Shown here: in pieces, positions 25,090-34,274 of the stretch
Layout of the letters: each line of letters begins with the position of its first letter
Position numbering within the stretch: position 1 is the stretch's first letter
Source of the DNA: Deltaproteobacteria bacterium
Lineage (GTDB): Bacteria; UBA10199; GCA-002796325; JACPFF01
Length of the DNA: 64,000 bases
Assembly (NCBI GenBank): GCA_016210045.1
Contig: JACQUX010000024.1
Location: forward strand, 1 to 64,000
Direction: 5' to 3'
Position numbers and translations under genes: made by a program
The notes under the pieces: model-generated
The model's input: the letters and a program-made list of their open reading frames with translations, nothing else
Databases searched by the model: none
What the model was told of the DNA's origin: nothing

Positions 25090-25494
25090 TTACTTATCGG
25101 CCAAGTGGGAGGCCAAAGTTTCGCGGTAGGCGGGGAGGAGCCGCCGGGCCTCGCGATCGGCCACTAAGACCTCACAGAGGTCGTGCAGGGCCTGGCGCTG
25201 CGACGGCGTCAGGGTCATAAATTGGACGTTATGCCCGCGGAAGAAGATCTCGTGGCGGCGTTGGTCGAAGTGGATCGAGGCGACTTCCGCATCAATAATA
25301 AAGGTATACGTAAAGCGGTCTTTATAGACGGCCAACATGCTGTCGGCCGGACGGCCATCGGGCCCTGGGACGCGGCGCGCCACCCCTCCGACGATCCCGG
25401 CGACTTCGACCGGCGGGAGCGGCTCGGTCGATTGCATCCCAACTTCATAACGCCGATATCGTGGGTCGTCCGTTCCTGGCATGCCAGCCCCCAT
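25090..25494 (-). CDS. Hypothetical protein
   Basis: About 134 residues from the ATG at 25494 (another ATG at 25482). A beta-rich core (LAVYKDRFTYTFIIDAEVASIHFDQRRHEIFFRGHNV) and a helical end (LTPSQRQALHDLCEVLVADREAR). The frame continues far upstream, but that portion is low-quality and overlaps the promoter region of the divergent cysteine desulfurase. No known family. First of a probable three-gene unit leading to comEC. Confidence 0.5.
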   Translation of the reverse strand: MGAGMPGTDDPRYRRYEVGMQSTEPLPPVEVAGIVGGVARRVPGPDGRPADSMLAVYKDRFTYTFIIDAEVASIHFDQRRHEIFFRGHNVQFMTLTPSQRQALHDLCEVLVADREARRLLPAYRETLASHLADK

Positions 25495-25717
25495 CACTAC
25501 CGCCGCGCGCCTCGAGCCAAACCGTTGACACCGCGCGCTACCTGACGGAATGAAATTGCAGGAGCTGTGCCACGGGATCACCGCAGCCATTGCAAAAAAC
25601 TCCCAACGGAAACGGTCAGTTGAAATGGCGCACCGTCGCCGACCCGCTCTCAAATCGGGAATCACCGGGTGGAATCTCAAATTGACAGGTCCATCGACAC
25701 CACATAAGGCACGCCAC

Positions 25718-26866
25718 ATGATGATCTATCTCGATCACAACGCCACGACGCCGCCGCCACCGGAAGTCATCGACGCGATGCTGCCGTTCCTGCGTGAACA
25801 GTGGGGAAATCCATCCAGCCTGCATGCGTTCGGGCGGGACGCGGGCCTCGCCATCGACCGGGCCCGAGAGGCCTGCGCGGCGCTGTTGGGGGCTGCGCGG
25901 GCATCCGAAATCTGCTTCACGAGCGGCGGCACGGAGTCCGACAACACCGCGATCCGCGCATTAGCCGCGGCCGACCCCAACAAACGTCACATCATTACGA
26001 CGGCCGTGGAACATTCCGCGGTGCTGCAATCGTGCCGTGCGCTGGAACGGGAGGGATACACGCTGACGTACCTCCCCGTCGCGCGCGACGGCACGTTGAC
26101 CGTGGAAACAGTCGCTGCGGCGCTACGTCCCGACACCGCGTTCGCCACGATCATGTGGGCCAATAACGAGACCGGCGTCTATTTTCCGATCCCCGCGATT
26201 GCCGAATGGCTCGCGGCGCGCGGCATCCCGCTCCACGTCGACGCCGTCCAAGCAGTCGGCAAACTGCCGATCGACGTGGCGAGGGTGCCGGTGTCGACAC
26301 TGGCGATCTCCGCACACAAGTTCCACGGCCCGAAAGGAATCGGCGCCCTCTATGTCCGCCGCGGCACGCCGTTTCAACCGCTGATCCGCGGCGGAAGTCA
26401 GGAATATGGACGCCGCGCCGGGACCGAAGGCGTTCCACAAATCGTCGGACTTGGGCAAGCCGCCACGTTAGCCAAGCACAGTCTCGACATCTGTACCGCT
26501 CGAGTCCGCGCGTTGCGAGATCGCTTAGAACATGAACTCTTGACTTGCATCCCCGGCGCACAGCGCAACGGCGCCGTGGACCAACGAGTCCCCAACACGC
26601 TGAATATCAGCTTTCCCGGCGTCGACGGCGAAGGTCTGATTTTGGGCCTCAGCGAACGCGGTCTCTGTGCCTCCACCGGCTCCGCGTGCCGCGCGGGTTC
26701 GACCGAACCCTCCCACGTCCTCACCGCCATGCACCTCAGCCCTGCCGCGCTCGCCGGGACGTTGCGCCTCAGTCTCTGTCGCTACACCACCGACGCCGAA
26801 ATCGACCAAGCGATAGAGATCATCACGCAAGTCGTCCAAAGCCGCCGAGCAAGTTGCACCCACTGA
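25718..26866 (+). CDS. Cysteine desulfurase (NifS/IscS family)
   Basis: 382 residues from the ATG pair at 25718/25721. The N-terminal motif YLDHNATTPP, cofactor-contacting His99 (TTAVEHSAVL), D175-type region LHVDAVQAVGK, Schiff-base Lys201 (SAHKFHGPKG), and the persulfide cysteine C324 in CASTGSACRAGS are all present. The enzyme abstracts sulfur from cysteine for Fe-S cluster or thiolation pathways; both MiaB and MobA functions in this window depend on such sulfur or clusters indirectly. No IscU or other isc/suf gene follows, so the exact subgroup is uncertain. The frame upstream of 25718 is not credible coding. Confidence 0.93.
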   Translation: MMIYLDHNATTPPPPEVIDAMLPFLREQWGNPSSLHAFGRDAGLAIDRAREACAALLGAARASEICFTSGGTESDNTAIRALAAADPNKRHIITTAVEHSAVLQSCRALEREGYTLTYLPVARDGTLTVETVAAALRPDTAFATIMWANNETGVYFPIPAIAEWLAARGIPLHVDAVQAVGKLPIDVARVPVSTLAISAHKFHGPKGIGALYVRRGTPFQPLIRGGSQEYGRRAGTEGVPQIVGLGQAATLAKHSLDICTARVRALRDRLEHELLTCIPGAQRNGAVDQRVPNTLNISFPGVDGEGLILGLSERGLCASTGSACRAGSTEPSHVLTAMHLSPAALAGTLRLSLCRYTTDAEIDQAIEIITQVVQSRRASCTH

Positions 26867-26881
26867 CTCCGCAGTTTTCGT

Positions 26882-27469
26882 TTACGGCATTTGTAGCAGG
26901 AGTTGTTCGATCAGCAAGCGACGCAGCGAGAGCACGGTCTTCCCGATCACGAACTCGAGGTGGTCCGTGGCGTGGCCGGTGTCGCCGATCGGACGTTCGG
27001 CGTAATAGATGATGTCGGCGAAGTCGCCGATCGCAGCCGGATAGATCCAACATTCGTCGGGGAGTTCCCGGAGGAAGGAACGCATCACCCGCTTGTCGTC
27101 ATCGCCGACCGGCACCCCACCCCGATACGGGCTGAGGGTCTCGAGGCAGCGTCGAATCAGACTGACGTCTTCCAGCGGAATGACCTGCGCCATCGCTATT
27201 TCCCCGGCCAAATTGGGACCGACCCCACCGACACATTGGATCAAACGGTGACGATGCACGGCAAAGACCGCGACGGTCTGAAAATAGCGTTGGGCGAAGT
27301 GAAGATATCCTTCGATGGCCGGCTGTTTGTTGCGACACTCGCGGAAGTATTCGACAATATGATAAAAATCCCGACGGTCAGGCTTGCTGACCGGCCGCGG
27401 CCCAGCCTCCGGTCTGGCACCGAGGCCTAAGCCATCGACTGCTGGTGTGAGATCCCCCATCCCCCCCAT
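26882..27469 (-). CDS. Hypothetical protein, possibly GAF-like
   Basis: About 195 residues from the ATG at 27469 (27460 also possible). Pattern: an N-terminal linker, a helix (FYHIVEYFRECRNKQPAIEGYLHFAQRYF), a strand pair (TVAVFAVHRHRLIQCVGGVG), IPLEDVSLIRRCLETLSPYRGGVP and a final helix. This strand-helix order recalls GAF-type sensory domains found in regulatory proteins of deltaproteobacteria, but the resemblance is weak. Convergent with the cysteine desulfurase and divergent from rplM. Function unknown. Confidence 0.5.
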   Translation of the reverse strand: MGGMGDLTPAVDGLGLGARPEAGPRPVSKPDRRDFYHIVEYFRECRNKQPAIEGYLHFAQRYFQTVAVFAVHRHRLIQCVGGVGPNLAGEIAMAQVIPLEDVSLIRRCLETLSPYRGGVPVGDDDKRVMRSFLRELPDECWIYPAAIGDFADIIYYAERPIGDTGHATDHLEFVIGKTVLSLRRLLIEQLLLQMP

Positions 27470-27575
27470 GAGAAGGATACTGTAACACGTACGTCGCAGA
27501 ACGTGCAATCCCCATCTTGATCTTCTCGAAATTCCGTTGACTTTCACTGGCGACGCGGCTAACTCCCGCGCCTCA

Positions 27576-28004
27576 ATGAAGACACCACTCTTTCAAGGGG
27601 CCTCGCTAGAGCACAGTTGGCAGCTCATCGATTGTTCGGAGCAAGCGCTCGGGCGCGTGGCCAATCGAATTGCCATTTTGCTGCGCGGGAAACATAAACC
27701 GACTTTTACTCCGCATGCCGACACTGGCGATTTCGTCGTCGCCGTCAATGCGGCGAAGCTGAGGCTGACCGGCCAGAAGCTGACGCAAAAGATGTACTAC
27801 CACCACAGCGGCTATTTCGGCGGCTTGCGCAAGCGGACGGCCAAAGAAGTGATGGCCAAGACGCCGGAAGAAGTCCTGCGTCACGCCGTCAAAGGGATGT
27901 TGCCGCGGAGCACGCTAGGACGGCAGTTGTTAGGCAAGTTGAAGATCTACGCCACGGCGGAACATCCGCACGCGGCGCAGCTCGGCACGCCGGCGGCGGC
28001 GTAA
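27576..28004 (+). CDS. rplM: 50S ribosomal protein L13
   Basis: 142 residues. [32 protein letters not shown] at the start, then [35 protein letters not shown] and the signature [24 protein letters not shown]13 is an early-assembling large-subunit protein. It heads the classic rplM-rpsI pair (28-bp gap), here followed by folD and the glycine cleavage genes. Confidence 0.97.
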   Translation: MKTPLFQGASLEHSWQLIDCSEQALGRVANRIAILLRGKHKPTFTPHADTGDFVVAVNAAKLRLTGQKLTQKMYYHHSGYFGGLRKRTAKEVMAKTPEEVLRHAVKGMLPRSTLGRQLLGKLKIYATAEHPHAAQLGTPAAA

Positions 28005-28032
28005 TTCACTCACACTCGTAAGGACCCTGATC

Positions 28033-28434
28033 ATGGCAAAAGCACGGATCGAAGAATATGTGGCCACCGGTAAACGGAAGGAAGCGATTGCTCGCATTCG
28101 ACTGCGGCCGGGTACCGGAAGTTTTGTAGTGAATGCCCGGGCGTTGGAAGAATACTTCGGGCGCAGCACCTTGCCGATCATTGCGCGTCAGCCGTTTACT
28201 GTCACGAACATGTTGGGCAAATTCGACGTCCATGCACTCGTCGATGGCGGCGGCATCACCGGACAAGCCGAAGCGCTGCGTCACGGGATCGCCCGCGCGT
28301 TAGTGGAATACAGCGGCGAATTGAAAAAATCCCTCCGCGTTGCCGGCCTCCTGACCCGCGACGCGCGCATCAAGGAACGGAAGAAATACGGCCATAAGAA
28401 GGCCCGGAAGAGCTTCCAATACTCCAAACGCTAA
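28033..28434 (+). CDS. rpsI: 30S ribosomal protein S9
   Basis: 133 residues, [26 protein letters not shown] at the start, [19 protein letters not shown] in the middle and the conserved basic tail [17 protein letters not shown]. The last Lys-Arg contacts the P-site tRNA. Directly downstream of rplM with a ribosome-binding site (TAAGGA). Confidence 0.97.
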   Translation: MAKARIEEYVATGKRKEAIARIRLRPGTGSFVVNARALEEYFGRSTLPIIARQPFTVTNMLGKFDVHALVDGGGITGQAEALRHGIARALVEYSGELKKSLRVAGLLTRDARIKERKKYGHKKARKSFQYSKR

Positions 28435-28450
28435 ACTAACCGTCGCCATC

Positions 28451-29311
28451 ATGGGCAAACTCATCGACGGCAAAGCGCTCGCACTGCAAAAAGTGGAGCA
28501 AGTGCGGCGGTCCGTCGAGGCGCTCCAGACCGACGACATCACGCCGGGGCTGGCCGTGATCTTGGTCGGCAACGATCCCGCGTCCGCCATTTACGTGCGC
28601 AACAAGACGCGCGCGTGCGCGCAAGCGGGCATCGCCAATTTGCAACACGACTTGCCGGCGACCACCAGCGAAGCGGCATTGTTGCAACTCGTGGCCACGC
28701 TCAACGCCGATCCGCAGGTGCATGGCATCCTCGTGCAACAGCCGCTGCCGGCACATATCAATGCCCAACGGGTGCTGGAGGCGATCGCACCCGAAAAAGA
28801 CGCGGACGGTTTTCACCCAACCAATATGGGGCGGCTGGCGCTGGGACTGCCGGGACCACGACCGTGCACGCCGCTCGGCGTGATGCAGATGCTCGCGCAT
28901 ATCGGCTATGACCCGGCCGGGCGCGAAGCCGTGGTGTTGGGGCGCAGTGCGATCGTCGGCAAACCGATGGGACTGATGCTGCTGGCCGCGCACGCCACGG
29001 TCACGTGGTGTCACTCGCGCACCGCCGATCTGCCGAGCCATGTCCGTCGCGCGGATCTGCTCGTGGCCGCGATCGGCAAGCCGCATTTTGTCCACGCGGA
29101 TTGGGTCAAGCCGGGCGCAGTCGTGATCGATGTCGGCATTAATCGCACCCCGGAGGGTCGGATTGTCGGCGATGTCGAGCCGGCGGTCGCCGGGTTCGCG
29201 AGTCATTGCTCTCCGGTTCCCGGCGGCGTCGGTCCGATGACTATTGCGATGTTATTACAAAATACGGTATGGCTCGCCGCGCAAAGCGCACGCAGAAACG
29301 AGCCCAAATGA
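28451..29311 (+). CDS. folD: FolD bifunctional methylene-THF dehydrogenase/cyclohydrolase
   Basis: 286 residues. Signatures are VILVGNDPASAIYVRNKTRAC (with the catalytic Lys), GILVQQPLPAHI, DADGFHPTNMGRL and the NADP-binding GRSAIVGKPMGLML, ending PVPGGVGPMTIAMLLQNT. It interconverts 5,10-methylene-THF and 10-formyl-THF, linking glycine cleavage (next genes) to purine synthesis, whose enzymes PurD, PurE and PurH are also encoded in this window. The stop overlaps gcvT by 4 bp. Confidence 0.96.
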   Translation: MGKLIDGKALALQKVEQVRRSVEALQTDDITPGLAVILVGNDPASAIYVRNKTRACAQAGIANLQHDLPATTSEAALLQLVATLNADPQVHGILVQQPLPAHINAQRVLEAIAPEKDADGFHPTNMGRLALGLPGPRPCTPLGVMQMLAHIGYDPAGREAVVLGRSAIVGKPMGLMLLAAHATVTWCHSRTADLPSHVRRADLLVAAIGKPHFVHADWVKPGAVVIDVGINRTPEGRIVGDVEPAVAGFASHCSPVPGGVGPMTIAMLLQNTVWLAAQSARRNEPK

Positions 29312-30390
29312 AAACGCCACTCTATCATCATCATCTGCAACTCAATGGCCGCATGGTCGAATTCGCGGGTTGGGAGATGCCGGTCCAATATTCCGGCGTC
29401 GTCGCGGAACATCTGGCCGTGCGTCAACGGGCCGGGTTGTTCGACGTCAGCCATATGGGAGAATTTTCGTTCGCCGGTCCACAAGCGCTGGCGTTGCTGC
29501 AATATCTCACCACCAACGACGTGGCCCGGCTGGCGCCCGGCCAAGCCCACTATTCGCTGATCCTCAATGAACAAGGCGGCATCGTCGACGACATCATCGT
29601 GTACCGCCAAGGCCCGGAACAATTCCTAATGGTCGTGAACGCCGGCAATTTGGAAAAAGATTGGCACTGGGTACTGGCGCACAACACCAACCACGCCGAT
29701 GTCGTCAATCGCAGCCGCGAGACCGCATTGCTCGCATTACAAGGACCGGCTGCGGCCGCAATCCTCCAACCGCTCACCGAAATTTCGTTGGCCGACCTGC
29801 GGCGCTTTCATTGCGCCGAGGCCCATATCGGCAGCGTCGCAGTCACGATCGCGCGCACTGGGTACACTGGATCGCCCGGATTCGAACTCTTTTGTCGCTC
29901 CGCCGATGCCGGCACGCTGTGGCAAACCCTGCTGGAGGTCGGCGGCGCGCACGGCCTGATGCCGTGCGGATTGGCCGCGCGCGACACGCTCCGCGTCGAA
30001 ATGGCGTATCCGCTGCACGGCCACGAGATCACCGACAAAACGACCCCGTTCGAAACCCGGCTGGATTGGGTCGTCAAAATGGAAAAAGGCGACTTCTTCG
30101 GACGCGAGGCGCTGTTGAAACAACGCGCGGCCGGTATCAATCGCACGCTGGTCGGCTTACAGATGGTCGATCCGGGCATCCCACGCGACGGGTACACCGT
30201 GTTAGTCGGCGGCAAACCGATCGGCTTCGTCACCAGCGGCACCATGTCCCCATTGCTCAAGAAAGGGATCGCACTCGCGATGATGGGCATCCAGCACAGC
30301 GCGGTCGGAACCAAAGTTTCCGTTGACATCCGTGGCAAGGAACGCCAAGCAGAAATTGTCGCGACACCATTCGTCACACCCGCAACGTAA
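29308..30390 (+). CDS. gcvT: Glycine cleavage system T protein (aminomethyltransferase)
   Basis: 360 residues. Begins MKTPLYHHHLQLNGRMVEFAGWEMPVQYSG, with the folate-binding Asp in LFDVSHMGEF. The motifs ALQGPAA, TGYTGSPGFELF, ARDTLRVEMAYPLHGHEI and TSGTMSPLLKKGIALAM follow. T protein takes the aminomethyl group from lipoylated GcvH onto THF, giving methylene-THF and ammonia. The ATG overlaps the folD stop (ATGA). The longer frame starting at 29206 lies inside folD and is not used. Confidence 0.96.
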   Translation: MKTPLYHHHLQLNGRMVEFAGWEMPVQYSGVVAEHLAVRQRAGLFDVSHMGEFSFAGPQALALLQYLTTNDVARLAPGQAHYSLILNEQGGIVDDIIVYRQGPEQFLMVVNAGNLEKDWHWVLAHNTNHADVVNRSRETALLALQGPAAAAILQPLTEISLADLRRFHCAEAHIGSVAVTIARTGYTGSPGFELFCRSADAGTLWQTLLEVGGAHGLMPCGLAARDTLRVEMAYPLHGHEITDKTTPFETRLDWVVKMEKGDFFGREALLKQRAAGINRTLVGLQMVDPGIPRDGYTVLVGGKPIGFVTSGTMSPLLKKGIALAMMGIQHSAVGTKVSVDIRGKERQAEIVATPFVTPAT

Positions 30391-30419
30391 CCGTTGTCAT
30401 AAGTGAAGGAGCGAGCCGT

Positions 30420-30809
30420 ATGCAAATCCCGGAAGATCTTCGCTACACCAAAGAACATGAATGGGTCCGCGTGGAAGGAAAAATCGCGACGGTCGGGATC
30501 ACCGACTATGCGCAGGACCAACTCGGCGACGTCGTCTACGTCGAACTCCCGGAGGAAGGCGAAGGGATGTCCAAAGGCGATACCGCCGGTGTCGTTGAAT
30601 CAGTCAAGGCCGTCAGTGACGTCTACGCACCGCTCAGTGGCGAGGTCACTGAAATCAATGTCGCGCTGAAAGAAAGTCCCGAAACTATCAACACCGATTG
30701 CTATGGCGAGGCCTGGATGATGAAAGTCGAACTCTCCAACCTCGATGAAGTCGACGAACTCCTGACCCCCACCCAGTACGCCGCATTCGTCGCGGAAGAG
30801 AGTGAATAA
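30420..30809 (+). CDS. gcvH: Glycine cleavage system H protein
   Basis: 129 residues. LRYTKEHEWVRVEGKIATVGITDYAQDQLGDVVYVELPE at the start and the lipoylation site K63 in GVVESVKAVSDVYAPLSGEV. It shuttles the aminomethyl group between P, T and L proteins. A clear ribosome-binding site (AAGGAG) precedes it. It is followed by a ~130-bp hairpin element before gcvP. No lipoyl ligase or lpd gene is present nearby. Confidence 0.97.
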   Translation: MQIPEDLRYTKEHEWVRVEGKIATVGITDYAQDQLGDVVYVELPEEGEGMSKGDTAGVVESVKAVSDVYAPLSGEVTEINVALKESPETINTDCYGEAWMMKVELSNLDEVDELLTPTQYAAFVAEESE

Positions 30810-30839
30810 TCCAATAGGGACCGTTAACAATGCCATTTG

Positions 30840-30969
30840 TTGGGGACCTTGAAGAATGCCCCAGATGCTAGGCGCCCGGCAAGCCGCGACCGGAGCGTAC
30901 ATGGTAGTACGTGAGGATCGCGGCTTGCCGGGCAACGACGCAGGTGGGGTATTATGCGAGGTCCCCCAA
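30840..30969. repeat. ~130-bp long hairpin between gcvH and gcvP
   Basis: The outer arms pair imperfectly: TTGGGGACCT...AAT.CCCCA..TGC on the left with the complement of GCA..TGGGG.ATT...AGGTCCCCCAA on the right. The inner arms GCCCGGCAAGCCGCGA and TCGCGGCTTGCCGGGC pair perfectly. The tip GCGTAC-ATGGTA-GTACGT is another small palindrome. The right end touches the ATG of gcvP at 30969, so the structure is in the leader of gcvP mRNA. It looks like a mobile palindromic element rather than a known riboswitch. Confidence 0.8.
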
Positions 30970-33791
30970 TGAGTGATTTTCTCCAACGCCATATCGGCCC
31001 ATCGGCCGAGGCGCAGTCGGCCATGCTCGCCGTGCTCGGGTATACCGCCCTTGACCAATTGATCGACGCCACCGTGCCCGCGTCAATTCGCACCACGCAG
31101 CCATTGGCGTGCGGACCCGCGTTGAGCGAACATGAGGCACTGCAGGCCGTGCGCGGACTGGCGCTACAGAATCAACTCTGGCGATCCTATCTCGGCATGG
31201 GCTACCACGCGTGCATCACGCCGGCCGTGATTCAGCGCAACATTTTAGAAAACCCGGGGTGGTACACGCAGTACACGCCGTATCAGGCCGAGATCGCGCA
31301 GGGCCGATTAGAGGCACTGCTGAATTTTCAAACGCTGGTGAGCGACCTCACTGCCCTCCCCGTGGCCAATGCGTCGTTACTCGATGAAGCCACGGCGGCG
31401 GCCGAGGCGATGACGCTCTCGCTCAACGCATCGACACGGGACACACGCGCCTATTTCGTCTCCTCGCGGTGTCATCCGCAAACTATCGCCGTCATCAAGA
31501 CTCGGACCCAAGCGCTGGGGATCGAAGTGATCGTCGGCGATCACGAACACTACGATTTCAAGACAGCCGTCTGCGGCGTGTTGTTGCAATATCCAACCAC
31601 CGACGGCGCGATTCTCGACTATCGCCCGTTCATCGAACGCGCCCATGCGGCGGGCGCACTGGTCACGCTGGCCACCGACTTGCTGGCGTGCACCCTCCTC
31701 ACCCCACCGGGAGAACTCGGCGCCGACATCGCGATCGGCAGCGCGCAACGCTTCGGCGTCCCGATGGGCTACGGCGGACCGCACGCGGCCTTCATGGCGG
31801 TGCGGGAGCCATTCAAACGCTTATTGCCGGGGCGCTTGGTCGGCATCTCCATCGACAGTCAGGGCCAACCGGCGCTGCGGCTCGCATTGCAAACGCGGGA
31901 GCAACATATCCGCCGCGCCAAGGCGACGAGCAACATCTGCACCGCCCAAGTCCTGCTCGCCGTGATGGCGAGCATGTACGCCGTCTATCACGGTCCAAAG
32001 GGCCTGCGCGCGATTGCCGACCGAATCCATGCACGCACTGCGCAATTGGCGGCCGGCGCAAAACGTTGCGGCCTGCAACTCACCACGGAACATTTTTTCG
32101 ACACGCTACACATCAGCTGCCCCGAGGCCCAAGCCCAGACCATTTACGCCGCCGCCGCCGCACGACAAATCAATGTGCGCCGCCTCGACACCGGAATCGC
32201 GGTGAGTCTCGACGAGACCACAACGGAACAGGACGTTGCTGAACTGATCGCAATCTTCAACGGAGGTCGGGCCCCGACCGGGACCCGGGACACGCCAACG
32301 ACGGACGACCACATCCCCACTACGCTGCGCCGTACCACGACCTACCTGACGCAGCCGGTCTTTCAGCGGTACCATTCCGAAACGGAAATGGTGCGCTACA
32401 TTAAACGCCTGGAGTCACGCGATCTCTCCCTCACCACATCCATGATCCCGCTCGGCTCCTGCACGATGAAACTGAACGCTGCGGCCGAGATGCTGCCGAT
32501 CACGTGGCCGGAATTCAGCCAACTCCACCCGTTCGCGCCGCGCGAACAGGCCGCCGGATATCAGCAACTCATCACCCACTTCGAACAGCTAATCCGCGAT
32601 ATCACCGGATTTGCGGCCGTCTCGCTGCAGCCGAACGCCGGATCGCAAGGGGAATACGCCGGATTGCTCGTCATCCGCGCGTATCACCAACAGCGCGGCG
32701 CCGCGACACGCAACGTCTGTCTGATCCCCGATTCCGCGCACGGCACCAATCCCGCCAGCGCCACGATGGCCGGGATGCAGATCGTCACGGTCGCCTGTCG
32801 CGCTGATGGCGACATCGACGTGGAAGACTTGCGCGCCAAGGCGGCGGCGCACGCCGATCGGCTCGCCGCGCTGATGGTCACGTACCCGTCCACGCATGGC
32901 GTCTTCGAAGAAGGCATTCAAGAACTCTGCGCGATCGTGCATCGCCACGGCGGCCAAGTCTACCTGGATGGCGCGAATCTGAATGCGCTCGTCGGTTTAA
33001 GCAAACCGGCGGAATTGGGGGCGGATGTCTGTCATCTGAACTTACATAAGACCTTTTGCATTCCGCATGGTGGAGGCGGGCCCGGCGTCGGCCCGATCGC
33101 CGTGGCCACGCATTTGGCGCCGTTCCTCCCCGGTCATCCAGTCGTCGCAACCGGCGGCGAACTCGCCATCGGCGCCGTCGCCGCAGCCCCTTGGGGCAGC
33201 GCCGGCATCCTGCCGATCTCGTATACCTACATTCGGATGATGGGCGGCGCCGGTCTCACTCGCGCCACCGAGATCGCCATTCTCAACGCGAACTACATCG
33301 CCGCGCGACTCGCGCCTTACTTTCCGATCCTCTTCACTGGACGCAACGGCCGCGTCGCACACGAATGCATCCTCGACGTCCGCCCGCTGAAGGGACTGGC
33401 CGGGATTGAAGTCGACAATATTGCGAAACGGCTCATGGATTTCGGCTTCCACGCCCCCACCATGTCCTGGCCGATCGCCGGCACGCTGATGGTCGAACCG
33501 ACTGAGAGCGAATCGAAGGAAGAACTCGACCGCTTCTGCGAGGCCATGATCGCCATCCACGCGGAGGCCCACGCCATTGCCCAAGGAACGCTCGATCGCG
33601 CCGACAATCCGCTCAAACACGCGCCGCACACCGCGGCGATGGTCACCGCCGACGCCTGGCCGCATGCCTATTCCCGCCAACAGGCCGCGTATCCACTGCC
33701 ATGGGTGCAAGAACGCAAATTCTGGCCGGCCGTCTCCCGGATCAATAATCCGCACGGAGATCGGCACTTCATTTGTACATGCCAGGGATAG
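30969..33791 (+). CDS. gcvP: Glycine dehydrogenase (decarboxylating), single-chain P protein
   Basis: 940 residues from ATG at 30969 ([12 protein letters not shown], the standard beginning). Both halves are fused in one chain, unlike the gcvPA/gcvPB split of many bacteria. The PLP lysine is K694 in [20 protein letters not shown], and the N-terminal half contains [21 protein letters not shown]. It decarboxylates glycine and loads the aminomethyl group on GcvH. It is the last gene of the folD-gcvT-gcvH-gcvP run. The start codon abuts the hairpin at 30840-30969, which could affect its translation. Confidence 0.96.
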   Translation: MSDFLQRHIGPSAEAQSAMLAVLGYTALDQLIDATVPASIRTTQPLACGPALSEHEALQAVRGLALQNQLWRSYLGMGYHACITPAVIQRNILENPGWYTQYTPYQAEIAQGRLEALLNFQTLVSDLTALPVANASLLDEATAAAEAMTLSLNASTRDTRAYFVSSRCHPQTIAVIKTRTQALGIEVIVGDHEHYDFKTAVCGVLLQYPTTDGAILDYRPFIERAHAAGALVTLATDLLACTLLTPPGELGADIAIGSAQRFGVPMGYGGPHAAFMAVREPFKRLLPGRLVGISIDSQGQPALRLALQTREQHIRRAKATSNICTAQVLLAVMASMYAVYHGPKGLRAIADRIHARTAQLAAGAKRCGLQLTTEHFFDTLHISCPEAQAQTIYAAAAARQINVRRLDTGIAVSLDETTTEQDVAELIAIFNGGRAPTGTRDTPTTDDHIPTTLRRTTTYLTQPVFQRYHSETEMVRYIKRLESRDLSLTTSMIPLGSCTMKLNAAAEMLPITWPEFSQLHPFAPREQAAGYQQLITHFEQLIRDITGFAAVSLQPNAGSQGEYAGLLVIRAYHQQRGAATRNVCLIPDSAHGTNPASATMAGMQIVTVACRADGDIDVEDLRAKAAAHADRLAALMVTYPSTHGVFEEGIQELCAIVHRHGGQVYLDGANLNALVGLSKPAELGADVCHLNLHKTFCIPHGGGGPGVGPIAVATHLAPFLPGHPVVATGGELAIGAVAAAPWGSAGILPISYTYIRMMGGAGLTRATEIAILNANYIAARLAPYFPILFTGRNGRVAHECILDVRPLKGLAGIEVDNIAKRLMDFGFHAPTMSWPIAGTLMVEPTESESKEELDRFCEAMIAIHAEAHAIAQGTLDRADNPLKHAPHTAAMVTADAWPHAYSRQQAAYPLPWVQERKFWPAVSRINNPHGDRHFICTCQG

Positions 33792-33806
33792 AAGTAAGTG
33801 CTTGAG

Positions 33807-34172
33807 TTAATCTGCGTAGGAGCGCTCAAGGCGCTCTTGTTCTTCTTTGCAGCGAATGCAGAGTTCGCTGACGGGACGGGCTTCGAGGCGTTTCATCCCG
33901 ATCTCTTCACCGCACGACTCGCAAACCCCGAATTCGCCGGCGTCGATCTTCTTGATCGCCTTTTCGATTTTCTTGAGGAGCACGTTCTCCCGATCCCGCA
34001 ACCGGAGTTGCATGGCTTGGCCCGCTTCCGTCGAGGCTTGGTCGACTTCGTCGGGAAGGTCGTCGGGATCGATACCGAGCCCTTCTTCCCGCGTTTGGTC
34101 GACCGCCTCCATAATTTGGCGGCGTCGTTCTAAGAGGAGCTCGTGAAAACGTTTGATCTCTTTTTTATTCAT
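33807..34172 (-). CDS. dksA: DksA/TraR-family zinc finger transcription factor
   Basis: 121 residues from the ATG at 34172 (MNKKEIKRFHELLLERRRQI). A coiled-coil region carries the tip sequence (IDPDDLPDEVDQASTEAGQ), then the zinc finger CESCGEEIGMKRLEARPVSELCIRC. The acidic D-D-L-P-D-E-x-D tip is typical of DksA, which enters the RNA polymerase secondary channel and mediates ppGpp effects. The frame extends to 34670, but that is the antisense of purD. It is convergent with gcvP and divergent from purD. Confidence 0.93.
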   Translation of the reverse strand: MNKKEIKRFHELLLERRRQIMEAVDQTREEGLGIDPDDLPDEVDQASTEAGQAMQLRLRDRENVLLKKIEKAIKKIDAGEFGVCESCGEEIGMKRLEARPVSELCIRCKEEQERLERSYAD

Positions 34173-34274
34173 GAGGGGGGTACTCTTTTCCTGAGTGGCG
34201 AAAATTGTCAATCCGTTTTTGCGCATTCTGGTCCCCCTTGACCCCTCCCCATCCCCCCTGCTACCAGGCCCTCC

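Noticed and set aside
30810-30969. Glycine riboswitch upstream of gcvP
   Set aside because: The region folds as one long palindromic hairpin and lacks the conserved paired glycine-aptamer motifs.
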